The notes under the pieces are model-generated. The model saw only the letters and a list, made by a program, of their open reading frames with translations. It searched no databases and had not been told where the DNA came from. From positions 496,001-560,000 of the forward strand of contig JAKLMB010000025.1 of NCBI GenBank assembly GCA_022813625.1: DNA of 64,000 nt, given 5' to 3'. The stretch comes from Aaosphaeria pasadenensis. Its lineage: Eukaryota > Ascomycota > Dothideomycetes > Pleosporales. The position numbers and the translations under genes were made by a program. This document shows positions 9,960 through 20,691 of this stretch, in pieces; the stretch's first letter is position 1, and the number at the start of each line of letters is the position of its first letter.

Positions 9960-11420
9960 ACCCATCAATCTTTGCAATTGCCAGCCCGTTTAGAGGGGCG
10001 TTTTTAGCACCAATGCCGATTGTGAAGTGTTCATTTCAGCTACTTACCGAAAGTAATCCATTAGTATTGATAGATATCTTAAATGTTTGGCACGGGTAAA
10101 TCAAAGAGCAACTCTCGTGACTGGTGTCTGAATTATACTGTAGCACGGCATATCTGCTGTGATAGTTCTTTGTCCAGAGATCCTCTCTAACTTACGATCT
10201 CGCCAGAGACGATGAACATGAACCATGCAGTGGCGTTATGGCAATGAAACATTATAATAATAAAACATCATGACAACAAATAAATATAAGAATAGAACAA
10301 CACTTATTCTCTTTGATGTCGATTCATGAAAGTGCCTTTGATTTACTCGCATGTCCGTCCGTTCGAGCCGTTCTTTATGCTCAGGTCAATCGCGACGTGT
10401 ATATTAGTTCGACACTTCCCCAGTGATCGGAAACTACAGCACGAAGATCATCACAATAATTAAAAACCAAAAATACTACTGGAAACCTCAATCACTACTC
10501 TTCACAATGCATTGCTTTATCCCCACGAAGGTGTACAGGACTGTGGGAGGTGGCACGGCGAATGATCCTCAGGTAAGTTGAGCAGCCACATCACAGGCAG
10601 AATGGTACTGAAGAGATTAAGATCGCATGGTATTCCGATGTTCCAGCAGCAGATATTGTACCGCCATATGAATCATATGGACTAGTCGAGGGGGACAAGA
10701 AGTACGAGAAGGACATGGGAACACCTCTTCCCGGGCAAATCGAGGAGGAAGAGGATGACATGGGAACATCTCTTCCCGGGCAAATCGAGGAGGAAATTAT
10801 AACAGCAGATCTTCTAGGGAAACCTGAGCCATTTGAGAAAATCATAAGGACGCATGCTCGATATCTTGGTTTCACCCACGCCTGCATTGAGTAAGTGCTC
10901 AGAAGGGGCCCCTTTGCTATTCAACTAACGACCCAAAAGTAAATTGGACGAGGCTATAAAGGTCCAAATGTGCAATAGAGACAGGACCAAGGCCACGTTC
11001 CAGGCGCACAAGTGCGCCACCGTATCGTTCGGTCATAGGCCTTATGTACCTATAGAGAAAGGACATATCTTTATCGAGTGGAACTGCGATCTACAGGAGA
11101 AAGTGAGACTCAGGTACCTTGAGGCTGAAGAAGTTAGGCCTTACTACGGTCCTCCCATGTTTCATTTAGAAAAGGGTTCGTAGATTGTTGTGCACTATTC
11201 CTTGGCAAGTCAGTTCTGATAAGAGTCGGACATGCACAAGTTCGATACATCAATGTAGATGTGATTGTTTCGTGTAGGCGCGAAGATGGAACAGTGGAAA
11301 CAGGCGTTGGGTTGAAACAGGTTTTTCGTTCAGATAGTATTTCTTTCAGTGTATTGATTTTCTAAAGTGTTCAATTTTGTTGTTGTAGTAGTATTTATCT
11401 CGATTCTCCGGCAATAGTAT
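9960..11420. repeat. segmental duplication, copy 1
   Basis: First copy of a tandem duplication with the unit at about 11445-13490. Strong anchors: CTCTCGTGACTGGTGTCTGA (10112 on) against CTCTCGTGGTTGGTGTCTGA (11591 on); TTTAGAGGGGC near 9991 against 11474; and the post-gene block 11241-11385 against 13345-13485. Order and orientation are the same. Confidence 0.75.
10507..11183 (+). CDS. fast-evolving orphan gene, tandem copy 1
   Basis: No family recognised. Three exons, 10507-10572, 10622-10890 and 10940-11183, with 49-bp introns give 192 aa. Exon 1 encodes 22 residues (MHCFIPTKVYRTVGGGTAND..), aligning codon for codon with exon 1 of the second copy (RTVG conserved) and ending in the same phase. 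Exon 2 starts IAWYSDVP and holds a tandem repeat of DMGTPLPGQIEEEE and DMGTSLPGQIEEE (about 48 bp per unit). Exon 3 encodes KLDEAIKVQMCNRD..HLEKGS. There is no signal peptide or membrane segment. An alternative acceptor at 10600 would add NGTEEIK. Coding status rests on preserved frame and splice sites in both copies. Confidence 0.6.
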
Positions 11421-12792
11421 TGGTTCCTAGGTAGTACAAGTGTGCCCATTAACTTTTAAAAATGCCACCCCTTTTAGAGGGGCTTCACTAACACCGATGT
11501 CAGTTGCGAAGTGTTCGTATCAACTAGTTACCAGAGGTAGTCTGTTAGTATTATTGAATACCTTGAATATTTGGCATTACCGAAGTGCAACTCTCGTGGT
11601 TGGTGTCTGAATTATGCAGCAATATTGCATATCTGTCGTGATAGCCTTGTGTCCAAGATATACCCTCTGGCCTACGATCTCGCCAGAGTTTATGGTCATG
11701 GGCCAAGTAAGTGCGTTTCTTTGCTGGTAGGCTCCACCACAATCAGGTAGTAAGTAAGACAGTCTAATTTTACGTGACGAATAGGTCACAGCCTGGGTCG
11801 ACCACGGGGATTGGGTTGCAAAAGCAAGTACAGAAGTGTAAGTAGACAGTGAGCCTATCTTTTTTTCGATGGCGACAGAGCTTTCCAATCCCTACTTGCG
11901 GACAGAAATGTATTGTCGTTGTTGGATGGCTATCCACGTCTCCGCGTTCTTTCCCAGCCAGTTTTCACGGATAACCACCGGAGCGCATCACGGCAAAGAT
12001 TACTCCCACAGCAAGGGTCTGTGATCGGGATAGCCACCACGGGAAATCAGTAGTGGTCTATGCATAAGCGAACGGATATCCATCGAATGGCCGTTGCTCT
12101 GGGTTCCCCAGGGCTGAAGTTGATTGAAACAACCAGGCCACATCAGCAAACATGGCTTTAGCTAGGCTTTAGCCCAGGAATCAGCTTTGATGTTGTTTCA
12201 CGGGTGAGGATACTGGGCCGGACTGCTCCTCTGTGATGTCTATTCGTCAGTGTACCTTTGATGGTCGACTTGGGCCGTCTGTAGTCCCGTGAAAAGTGAG
12301 ACTATTCGTGCACGATATCTTGTCTTGGTATTGAATATTCTGCTTTTGGGATCATATTGCGACAGAATGGAGTTGGTCTGGTGACAGCAAATGCACCCAG
12401 AGCGCCCATACCAGGGGTGTTGTGGTCGTGAGGTGCCACTGAAGCAAGAAGCCGCTGGCGAGGTTCAAACGGAATCGTGCATGGGGCAAGACTCCCAATC
12501 AGACCGCTATTTTAATGCTTTTGATTGGCAGCCATGCTTTCGCAGTCGTGGTTTAGAGCCGTCCCTAGTGCTGCTCAGGTTGGTAGCAATTTGTATATGA
12601 ATTCGACATATCCCCAAGGATCGAAAACCACAACACGCACACCAAAACCAAGAACAACAATTGCAAAAACATCATCGCCGAGAAATTCAGATTCCTGCCA
12701 CTCATTGGATCACTATATCTCATCGAACTTCGGCCTACCTTTGAAGTTCGCCCTTATATTGGATCCCGCCTTGTTCCAATACCGTCTCAAGG
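11184..12792. other. intergenic with start of duplication copy 2
   Basis: From about 11445 the sequence repeats the 9960-10500 block upstream of the first orphan gene, enlarged by extra sequence between about 11710 and 12580. No independent gene is supported. Confidence 0.55.
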
Positions 12793-13490
12793 ATGCACGC
12801 CATTCACCCCAGTCCAGCACGAAGAACGGTCGGCAGGGGAAATATTCATGATGCTGAAGTAAGTTGTGCAGCTACATCACAGGCGAAACAGTACTAAAAA
12901 CTTCTAAGATAAAGTGGTATTGCGCAATGCCACCAGCTCTCCGTCGGGACCCTGACGGTTTGGAGGACCTCATAAAGGAGGAAGCCCGCAAACGGGGTAT
13001 GAGATTCGTCTCTATCACGTAGGTACACAGAAGGGAATCACCTTGCTATCCAACTAACGAGTCGAACAGGAAACCGGCGGTCAGGGAAACCGCCAGGATC
13101 GTGGGCGTGCCCGGCATACGAACGTATAAAGAAACATTCATCGTAACGATGGGTAGTGAACGCAACATCAATACCCTACGCGGAAGCATCTGGAGTCGTT
13201 ATGACGGTTTAAGTCCAAGGATAAGGGGTTATGAGTACTGTGACGAGGGACAAACACCTCCTGGAGCTAGGAACATAAACTAGGAAGATATGAGGGAATG
13301 GGGCAGCCCTTGCAACTTCTCGTGGGGGTTGGAGATGGGGAAGTTCGATACAATAATGTGGATGTGATGGGGTTGTGTGGCCGCGAAGGAGGAACGGTAG
13401 AAATAGGCGTTGGGCTTAGACAGGTTGTTTTTCAGGGCATCTCTTTCAATGTAATATCTGTTTTCTAAATTGGTTCATTTACGTTGTACA
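11445..13490. repeat. segmental duplication, copy 2
   Basis: Second copy of the 9960-11420 unit in direct orientation. It is longer because of insertions upstream of the gene. Shared anchors include TTGGTGTCTGAATTATG (11600 on), the GTAAGTTG donor region (12859), and a 3' block with GCGTTGGG..ACAGGTT near 13410. Confidence 0.75.
12793..13283 (+). CDS. fast-evolving orphan gene, tandem copy 2
   Basis: Paralogue of the gene at 10507-11183. Exons 12793-12858, 12909-13018 and 13070-13283 (introns 50 and 51 bp) give 129 aa. Exon 1 is again exactly 22 codons (MHAIHPSPARRTVGRGNIHD..) and exon 2 begins IKWYCAMP against IAWYSDVP in copy 1. It lacks the acidic repeat, so exon 2 is much shorter. Exon 3 (KPAVRETARIVGVPG..GARNIN) has little visible protein similarity to copy 1 although both flanking introns still align. 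The intron 1 acceptor is an AAG (CTTCTAAG) with a TACTAAA branch-like site, which lowers certainty. The frame is intact. Confidence 0.5.
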
Positions 13491-13875
13491 CAAATTTCGT
13501 TCCCGGGAAGCAGCATTTGTTCCCTGTCAGTGTGAAGCACCTAGCGCCTAACACTCATTTCATAACACGTCGCCGTTCAAGTGTAACCTATTTCCTTGTA
13601 TGAGCCCTTGTACCAGCTGTGTGGTAGCGGAGACCAGGAGTGTCATGCACCACCCCACCGCCAGCTCCCTGATCAAAAAGCCACCCGACGTACTAAATTC
13701 CCGCCACCTCCCCTTTCAATGCAACACGCTGGGGAGACTTCTTTGTAGTATTGGGTTTTTAAGGGCTCACACAGAACACATCGCCGGCCCGTCATCCTCA
13801 CATCCTTCACCATACTCCTCTTTTCTACCAGTGGTTCACTACAGCTGCCCTCGGATTACTATCACTCAGCTCAGG
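13284..13875. other. intergenic and kinase promoter
   Basis: The first 200 bp is the conserved tail of the duplication. A CT-rich leader (13790-13870) precedes the kinase ATG. In-frame ATGs at 13600 and 13645 exist but sit in promoter-like sequence. Confidence 0.55.
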
Positions 13876-15677
13876 ATGGACAGCTCGCAAAACCACTCAA
13901 ATTCCCCTGCACATGAAGGCCCCTCGCGTGAGAACTCAGACACATTCTCATCATTTCTCAAAGCAATGACCTATCGACTAATCGGGAGTCGTAATGAAGA
14001 CCTAGAGAATTATCGTCCCGGAGGATTTCATCCAGTCCATCTCGGTGACCGACTCTCCGATGAGCGATACCGGGTCCTTCATAAGCTGGGATACGGTGGA
14101 TTCTCGACTGTATGGATGTGCCGGGACACCAAGACCGGCAAACTCGTTGCGCTAAAGATCCTCATGGCGGAAGAATCTAGTCGAGACTGTCCCGAATTGA
14201 AGGTCCAAGAGTGGCTTGAAATAAAGGATGCGAAAGCTGCATCCTCGCCCCTTTTGGCTCTGCCAAAGGACCATTTCTGGGTAGATGGTCCTAATGGGCA
14301 TCACCTCTGCCTTGTTCTGCCTTTGCTCGGGCCATGTATCCAGGATGGACTTATTCATATGCCAGACCGACAAGTCTTGTGGCCAAAGATTGCTTATCAA
14401 ACTGCTCAAGCTTTAGAGCTTGTTCATAAGAGTGGTTTATACCACGGAGGTTAGTGCGCGCCAGCTGTTCGATAACTCGGCATTAACATTGGCCAGATTT
14501 CCACCCTAGGAACATTCTGCTCAAAATTAAGGACCTTGATGATCTTGATGACGAATCGCTCCTTCATATGATCGGACAGCCGATTCGTAAAACAGTTCTC
14601 CTTCAAGATGGAAGCTCGCCAGGACACAATGCTCCTACATACGTTGTTGAAGTGCCAGAGTTAATCGATCCTAGTCTCTACAAGAACGAAATTTGCCTCG
14701 CCGACTTTGGCCTGTCGATCCCTATAGGTACTCCAAGTCATAGTGAAAAGAGGACTCCACTGGCTTATATCTCTCCCGAGTTTCTTCTGCAACGGAACCC
14801 TGGACAGTTCAGCGATCTCTGGGCCCTTGGCTGCACGATTTTCGAGATCATTACTGGAACAGAACCTTTCCCTGGTGTTTATCACCATCCGGTAGACTTG
14901 GTAACGCAATGGGTACAGTTATTGGGTCGCATGCCGGATGACTTATGGGGCTTGTGGGAGGATCGCTCACACTTTTACGATGAGGAAGGCAAGCCTGTGA
15001 GTGAAGACGAGGAAATACTATTTACAACGGAAAAGAGAACATGGGATCAGATCATATCGGAGAGCATCAACTCTTATGATGGCATTCCCAACAACTATTC
15101 AACGCTGGGGGATTCAAGTGTCGATCGAGCATTGTTCACTGATTTGATCTCCAAATTGTTGCAGTATGACACGGAGGCGCGATGTAGCGTCACGGAGGTT
15201 TTGGAACACGATTATTGGAAAGTTGACAGAGGGATCAAAAATGTGGAGAAGCGAAAACGGACCTCTAGCGTTGGTGATGTTGACGCTGGCACTACAACTT
15301 CAACTTCCAAGGTAGATGGAGAGATCAAGGATGTGAAGAAGCCAAAACAAGCCTCCAGCATTGCTGATATTGACGATGGCACTCCATCAACACCAAAGGA
15401 AGACGGAGAGGACAAGGGTGTAGAGGAGCCAGGGCAAGCCTCTAGCATTGCTGATGTTGACGATGGCACTCCATCAACACCAAAGGAAGACGGAGAGGAC
15501 AAGGGTGTAGAGGAGCTAGGGCAAGCCTCTGGCATTGCTGATGTTGACGATGGCACTCCATCAACACCAAAGGAAGACGGAGAGGACAAGGGTATAGAGG
15601 AGCCAGGGCAAGCCTCCGGCATTGCTGATGTTGACGACGACACTGCATCTTCAATGACCAAGGTAGACACCCAATGA
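13876..15677 (+). CDS. SRPK-like serine/threonine kinase with tandem-repeat tail
   Basis: Protein kinase of the fungal SR-protein-kinase-like group. Two exons, 13876-14449 and 14497-15677 (47-bp intron 14450-14496), give 584 aa. Motifs: Gly loop LGYGGFSTVW, VAIK-equivalent LVALKIL (about residue 92), catalytic loop HGDFHPRNILL with the Asp created by the splice (about residue 192), ADFGLS (about residue 261), and YISPEFLL with WALGCTIFEI. The DFHPRN loop departs from the usual D.KP.N but keeps Asp and Asn, so activity is plausible. Residues from about 440 on form tandem 29-30-residue repeats. The 13876 start puts the ATG right after a CT-rich leader. Such expanded kinases in fungi mostly have unknown substrates. 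Confidence 0.85.
15243..15670 (+). repeat. 87-bp coding tandem repeat in kinase tail
   Basis: About five copies of a unit encoding GQASSIADVDDGTPSTPKED plus GEDKGVEEP. The middle three are nearly identical at DNA level; the first and last are degenerate. Confidence 0.85.
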
Positions 15678-16149
15678 ATTAGGACAGTCGTTTGGAAGGG
15701 GGGAGGGGCATGCTTCAAGTCAATGGGAGACGCACCATCCGCGGGTATATTTTCGGTACTTCAGGTCTAGCTATTTAACAGTCTTATGGAAACATTTAAC
15801 ATCTCGTGAAAACTTTCTGAATATGCTGCGACAGGGACTGAATACTCTCATAGTGGGAGGGAAAGCTAGAGCATCGACTCTACATGTTGTACGCTTCGAA
15901 GATGAGATATAACAAAGTCAGTGGAAGTGGAGTCTCAATCTTTGGGTGGAGATTCAATTACTCTCTACCTCGGTACGGCAATGCTTGGCGGCATCTCGGT
16001 GCTCCACCGTCAAAGGAGAGCTTCGTTCCATAACTTTACTACAATAACCATCCGTGTGACTGCAGCTATCTATCAATTACTGGAATTTGGAATTGAAACC
16101 TGAGCCTTCCCTCCACTCCAATAATCAACTTGATTGAATCTTGCCAAAC
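15678..16149. other. intergenic
   Basis: Spacer between the kinase and the ABM gene. No coding region or repeat noted. Confidence 0.6.
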
Positions 16150-16696
16150 ATGTCATCTTCATTCGACATCATTGCCGTGGTCCAACCCAGGCCGGGCAAG
16201 GAGGGAAGAGTACGTTTGCATCCAGTACTTCATTTTTCCTTTGGGTCATATTAGACTAATTGGAGACTTCTTTCAGGTAGAAGATCTTCTCAAGGTGGCT
16301 GCCGCAGCAGTGAAAGCCAACGAGCCAGGCACTTTGAGATATCATGTGATGAAGCAAACAAAGGTGAAACCTGGGCAAGCACCCGCCTTCATCATGCTAG
16401 AAACGTTCGTCTTGCCTCCCTTTGTTCTTACTCACAGAACCTGTTCCAGCTTCATCGCAATTGGTCTGCGCAACATCGCCTTGTTCTTGGGGTTTACTTG
16501 TTCCATCGTCTGAGTTGTTAGGAAGGCGCGCGCTAATAAAGAGTACAGATACAAAGACGAGCAGAGCTTGGGCATTCATGCTGCGAGCAAGGACTTCAAG
16601 GCTTTGGGACGCGCATTCAAGCAGGAGGATTTGTTGGCTGAGCCCATGAAGCCGTACTTCACGAAAGAGGTCGGGGGATTTGCGAGTAAATTGTAG
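16150..16696 (+). CDS. antibiotic biosynthesis monooxygenase (ABM) domain protein
   Basis: Small dimeric alpha/beta-barrel protein of the ABM/YgiN type; members include cofactor-free quinone-forming monooxygenases, but many are uncharacterised. Three exons, 16150-16209, 16277-16404 and 16549-16696, give 111 aa. Visible features: FDIIAVVQPRPGKEGR at the N-terminus, FIMLETYKDEQSLGIHAASK across splice 2, then DFKALGRAF and the C-terminal strand. Intron 2 (144 bp) uses an uncommon GTTCGT donor and has a good GCTAATA branch site. Length matches the family. It is convergent with the membrane-protein gene at 16862. Confidence 0.82.
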
Positions 16697-16861
16697 AGCG
16701 GAGGCACGATCGGTGGGGTGAAGGAGAGTGGGAAATCCATCATCTCAACCAATTCCATACTATTCGAACTATATGCTATAAGTTTTGTGTCGGCAGCCAC
16801 TTGTCCGATGATATTGTGCAAAGTCATACAGCTTCACAGCATTTTTGGTGTGCGGGCAACG

Positions 16862-18339
16862 CTAGGTGCATGACATCCAGCGCTTAAGTCTCTCCGGAAC
16901 GCTCATGAGCATAGCAGAGCAACTCTTACTGTCCTCTATGACCACTGATGCTATGCCACACACCAGATCGTATGCGAACCTACCCAGGGGGACCAGTGGT
17001 AATGTGTAGCCGTGGGGAGCGTCGATCCAGCGAAATGGCGCCAATTCGTGAACCATGTGAGCTTCGAGTCCGTAAAACCAGCATAACGATCGAGCCACAG
17101 AATAGACTGCTAGAACAAGGGCCTGCACAAGAAGGTATGCTTTCCAAGTCTTCGAAATAAACTTCTGGGTAGTATGCAATAGGATGCTTAAGGTGAACAC
17201 CGACTTGTCCGAGAACGACGTAGAACTTGGCTGGTATCGAAGCTGGGATCGTCCACGATGAACTCCTTTTGCTTCATTCCGACCTGTGTCAGATTCGTAG
17301 TCCCTCAAGAAATGCAGGGGATCATTCTCACCCCTACAGTCCCACACCCCGCCATATGCATCTATTGTAGCAGTTAGAAAGCTAAATCCAGCTTGAAACC
17401 CGAGTAAACGTACCAAAGTCTTCCACCTCACGATGGAGCGCACTTGGCCCACCATGCGACGAGCCGTGGGCGAGCGTAACCGGATTTTTCGATTTCCGCG
17501 CAGCTTGCAGCCGCCTCTCGTGCTCCCGCTGGGCTCTCTTCCGTCCCTGTCTCCATCTATCACGTCTCACCTGACGCCCACGGTCTCTGTTTTCCTGTAT
17601 CTTGGATCTCATTCGTAGCCATTGGCACTCCATCTTTACCCAGTTGTCGGAAATTCCAAGAAGGTGAAGAATTGCCAGTGCTATGACGGCATAGTTGGCT
17701 TCGCTTTTCAGGTCTAACCTGAACACAATGTATTGGATAATAGCTCCGCCAAAGAGCAATGCCATATTGGCGAGAGGGCGTTCCCATGGGGGAAACCTGG
17801 CCATCATTTCATACGTTCTAGGTGGAAGAAGTGCCGCTAGAAACATGAGCTGCATTGCGGCAAAGGCATCTTCTTTGTATGCGCGCCATATGGAGAGTCC
17901 GACCAAATAGACACCCTTGAAAAGTTGAAGGTCATGCGGGACAGAGAGATATTTTTTCAACGCACAGTCGATCAACCATGGATCTACCGTGTAGAACCAT
18001 GGTGGCAGTAGCAAAATGGGCAAGAGGATTTGTCCAAGTGTCAATTGACACACGATGACGAGTGGAAAGGAAACGATCTGAACATTTCTTCGCTTCAAGC
18101 AGTATGTTAGTTATTTACGATCAAAGACTGACGGATATGCGAGAGCCACTTACGTGCTGTCTTCTATAGTGATAGAATGGAATGAATTTGGAGAGAGTGA
18201 GTGTCCAGCTGATGTTTGGCCGCCTATCTCGTCGAGAGCGCGGAGGTCCGATGGAGGCTGAGGTATCATCGTAGTCTGTTAGAAACAGGATTGGATCTAT
18301 GACCCTGACTTCAAGTGCGTCCTGCAGTGCGGTGGACAT
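16862..18339 (-). CDS. polytopic membrane protein, unknown function
   Basis: No family recognised with confidence. Exons 18339-18154, 18092-17414 and 17361-16862 (introns 61 and 52 bp) give 454 aa. About seven hydrophobic segments are visible: five in the first half (for example IVSFPLVIVCQLTLGQILLP and NYAVIALAILHLLG), then a long highly basic helix (RDRGRQVRRDRWRQGRKRAQ), a soluble stretch, and two more near the C-terminus (YLLVQALVLAVYSVARSLCW, FAYDLVCGIASVV). The start is the first ATG in a frame that opens upstream only with TTG. The layout vaguely recalls fungal wax-synthase-like membrane proteins, and an MBOAT gene lies divergently next door, but the MBOAT signature is absent here. Confidence 0.75.
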
Positions 18340-19088
18340 GTTCGCAACAAGCAGCAAGTTTTACGATGAACAGTGGAGAACCTGCGATGCCTTTGACGAC
18401 ATGAGCTTCATATAGTACACCATACGGCATAGAGACAAAGAAGCCGATCCAAACGTAGCGGTATCAAACAATCAGCGGCGCATTATCATCCTAGGCAGGC
18501 ATCAGTAGGCACTGATAGGTTGGCAGCTTGGAACAAAGAGCTTGCTGGCAATTGCTAGAAGGACAAAGAAGATCATGGTCCCAAATCTTCGCTGGCCAGA
18601 ATGCTGCTGAGACCTATATTCCATCAAGAACTCTCAGACACGCAGCTTTCAGCACCCCACTCACACCCAAAATGTTTGCTTTTTTGATCGAATGCGAAAG
18701 TCTGGTGGATGTGGTAGTCGAGGCGAAGCTACAGGAATCTTGATAAACTTTTGACCATATTAGTAGCACATTCATGAAGATACGCTCGACTGGTGTGGAT
18801 ATTCTATGTAATATATGAGTGATTCAGTTGGGCCAAAGTGTGGAAACAAGCCACTTCCAACAGATTGAAACTTGCAGGATGGTGATGCAGCGAATTGGCA
18901 CGCCGGGCATCCCCCTGCTATCCTTTTATGCCCACACTAATACATCTGCGAGACCTTGGTACCGTTGTCTAGCTACAGTATATTCATCACTACCTTCTTG
19001 GGGTAATGAAGATAGTTGCACGACGCTTGCACCTTATCACCCTCTGTGGTTTACGTCAAGAGCTGGAAGCCTAACCAACTAAATTTTC
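18340..19088. other. divergent intergenic region
   Basis: Promoter space between two membrane-protein genes. No gene or repeat is supported. Confidence 0.55.
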
Positions 19089-19096
19089 TATATATA
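19089..19096 (+). promoter_or_regulatory. TATA box of acyltransferase gene
   Basis: TATATATA, about 95 bp upstream of the ATG at 19191. Confidence 0.45.
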
Positions 19097-19190
19097 CACT
19101 GAAACGTGGCTCAAAGTGGAAAGGTGTCACAGGATGCTGCTCGTCTGCTGAGCTACGTGCATTGTGGAGCCCCCGCCAACCAAAATATAT

Positions 19191-20565
19191 ATGCATCACC
19201 CCATCTTGGATATGCTCATTTTCATCTTGTCGTATCTCGAATACCACAACGATCCATCACCCCAAGCCACTATGGACTTGATAGCGAAGGCCTACCCACC
19301 GCTGGACCAGCGCAAACCCTTCCCTATATTTTACCAGCCGATTGTTTTTGCCTTGACCCTCATCCCATTTCTACTTCCCAACCGTCGCATTATTGCGGTC
19401 TTCGTCTCTCTTCCTCTACTCATACTTTGCATTCAAGCACCACGCTACACAGCTGGTAGTGCGCCAGGCGACTACTATGGAAGCTCCACATACATTGCGA
19501 TTCTCCTCTGGTTCATTGAATTTGCCATCTGCACTCCTGAGAATGGTCCCGGTGAACCAATCTTTATCGGCGCACCGCCAGACGTGAAAACTTCCAAGAA
19601 GGAAAGACAAGCCTGGAGTCATCTTATCTCCACAAGGCAAAGGCTGAACTGGGCATTCTCACTAATGATTCCTTCGCATCGCGGAATTGGATGGAATTGG
19701 CAGATCAAGAACATACCATCAGATCCTTATAGACACCTTGCCAAGTGGACCTACGTCCGCAAGCATCTCACCTGGGTTCTTATTTCGTATGCTCGCTCAG
19801 TGCTGTGGCTTGTACTTCTGGGGTTTTCGTCGAACCTGCAGGGGAGACAAGGGCGATCTATCGGTTCCGTGGAGACTGCGGCGTTGAAAGCATTGATCGG
19901 TTGGTCTGGCGGCTTCTGGGTCTGGGATCGCCTGAGTGCCTTCTACAGCCTTTTAGCTGCCCTTTCTGTCGCCTTCGGAGTCTGCGAGACATGGCAATGG
20001 CCGCCGCTGATGGGAGATATCAGCAAGGCGTATTCGGTTGGCAACGTGTGGAGCGTCACATATCACTCCATCATGCGGAAGGTATCGTTACCATATTTCA
20101 AGCTTAGCCGGGGTGTCAAGACTCTGATATTCATTCATCTAGATGGTTTCACAACCCGCTCTACGGATTACACGACTCCTTCGCTTCCGCAAAGGCGGAA
20201 TAGGTTCTCGATGTAGCCAGCTTTTCCTGTCTTTCGCTTTCAGCTGCCTCGTACATCAGTTTCAGATGTTTTGCGTTACGCGAAGAGATATGGGTGAGTT
20301 TGCGTTTTTCATGTCGCAGCCTGTCGCGATCGTGTTTGAAGAGTGCGTGCGGGCGGTATGGAGGAAAATGCAAGATCGAGGCCAGTTCCATGGTGCAGGC
20401 CTCGTGGGAAAACAAATTGGATACATTTGGGTGTTCCTGTGGTTCTCGTATAGTCTACCAATCTATGTGAAAGGGTTTAGAGATGCAGGGACGACATCGG
20501 ATATTTTGTTCCAGAAAGGTCCCATGGACTTGGGAGCGGAATTGGCTGAGAGGTACCTCGGATGA
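19191..20565 (+). CDS. MBOAT / wax synthase-like acyltransferase
   Basis: Membrane-bound O-acyltransferase of the wax-synthase-like group, which in fungi includes enzymes that acetylate or acylate secondary metabolites and lipids at the ER. Two exons, 19191-20081 and 20143-20565 (61-bp intron), give 437 aa. The signature region reads WPPLMGDISKAYSVGNVWS, then TYHSIMRK, equivalent to the FWGRxWHQ block, followed after the splice by RFRKGGIGSR and LFLSFAFSCLVHQFQMF, whose His is the probable catalytic residue. At least six hydrophobic segments are seen. An alternative start is ATG 19272. Here the usual WHQ is YHS. The substrate is unknown. Confidence 0.8.
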
Positions 20566-20691
20566 GAGCCCTAGTTCAAAGTAACAGAAGTTGCATACAT
20601 CACGGTGAAGAGAAGAGAGTATGGAAACATATTACATTAATCAAATATGTGCGCGCATACTTTCCTCCATGCACCATCTAAGCTTCAGCAT

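Noticed and set aside
15212..15718. 168-aa minus-strand repetitive frame
   Set aside because: Antisense of the kinase tail repeat.
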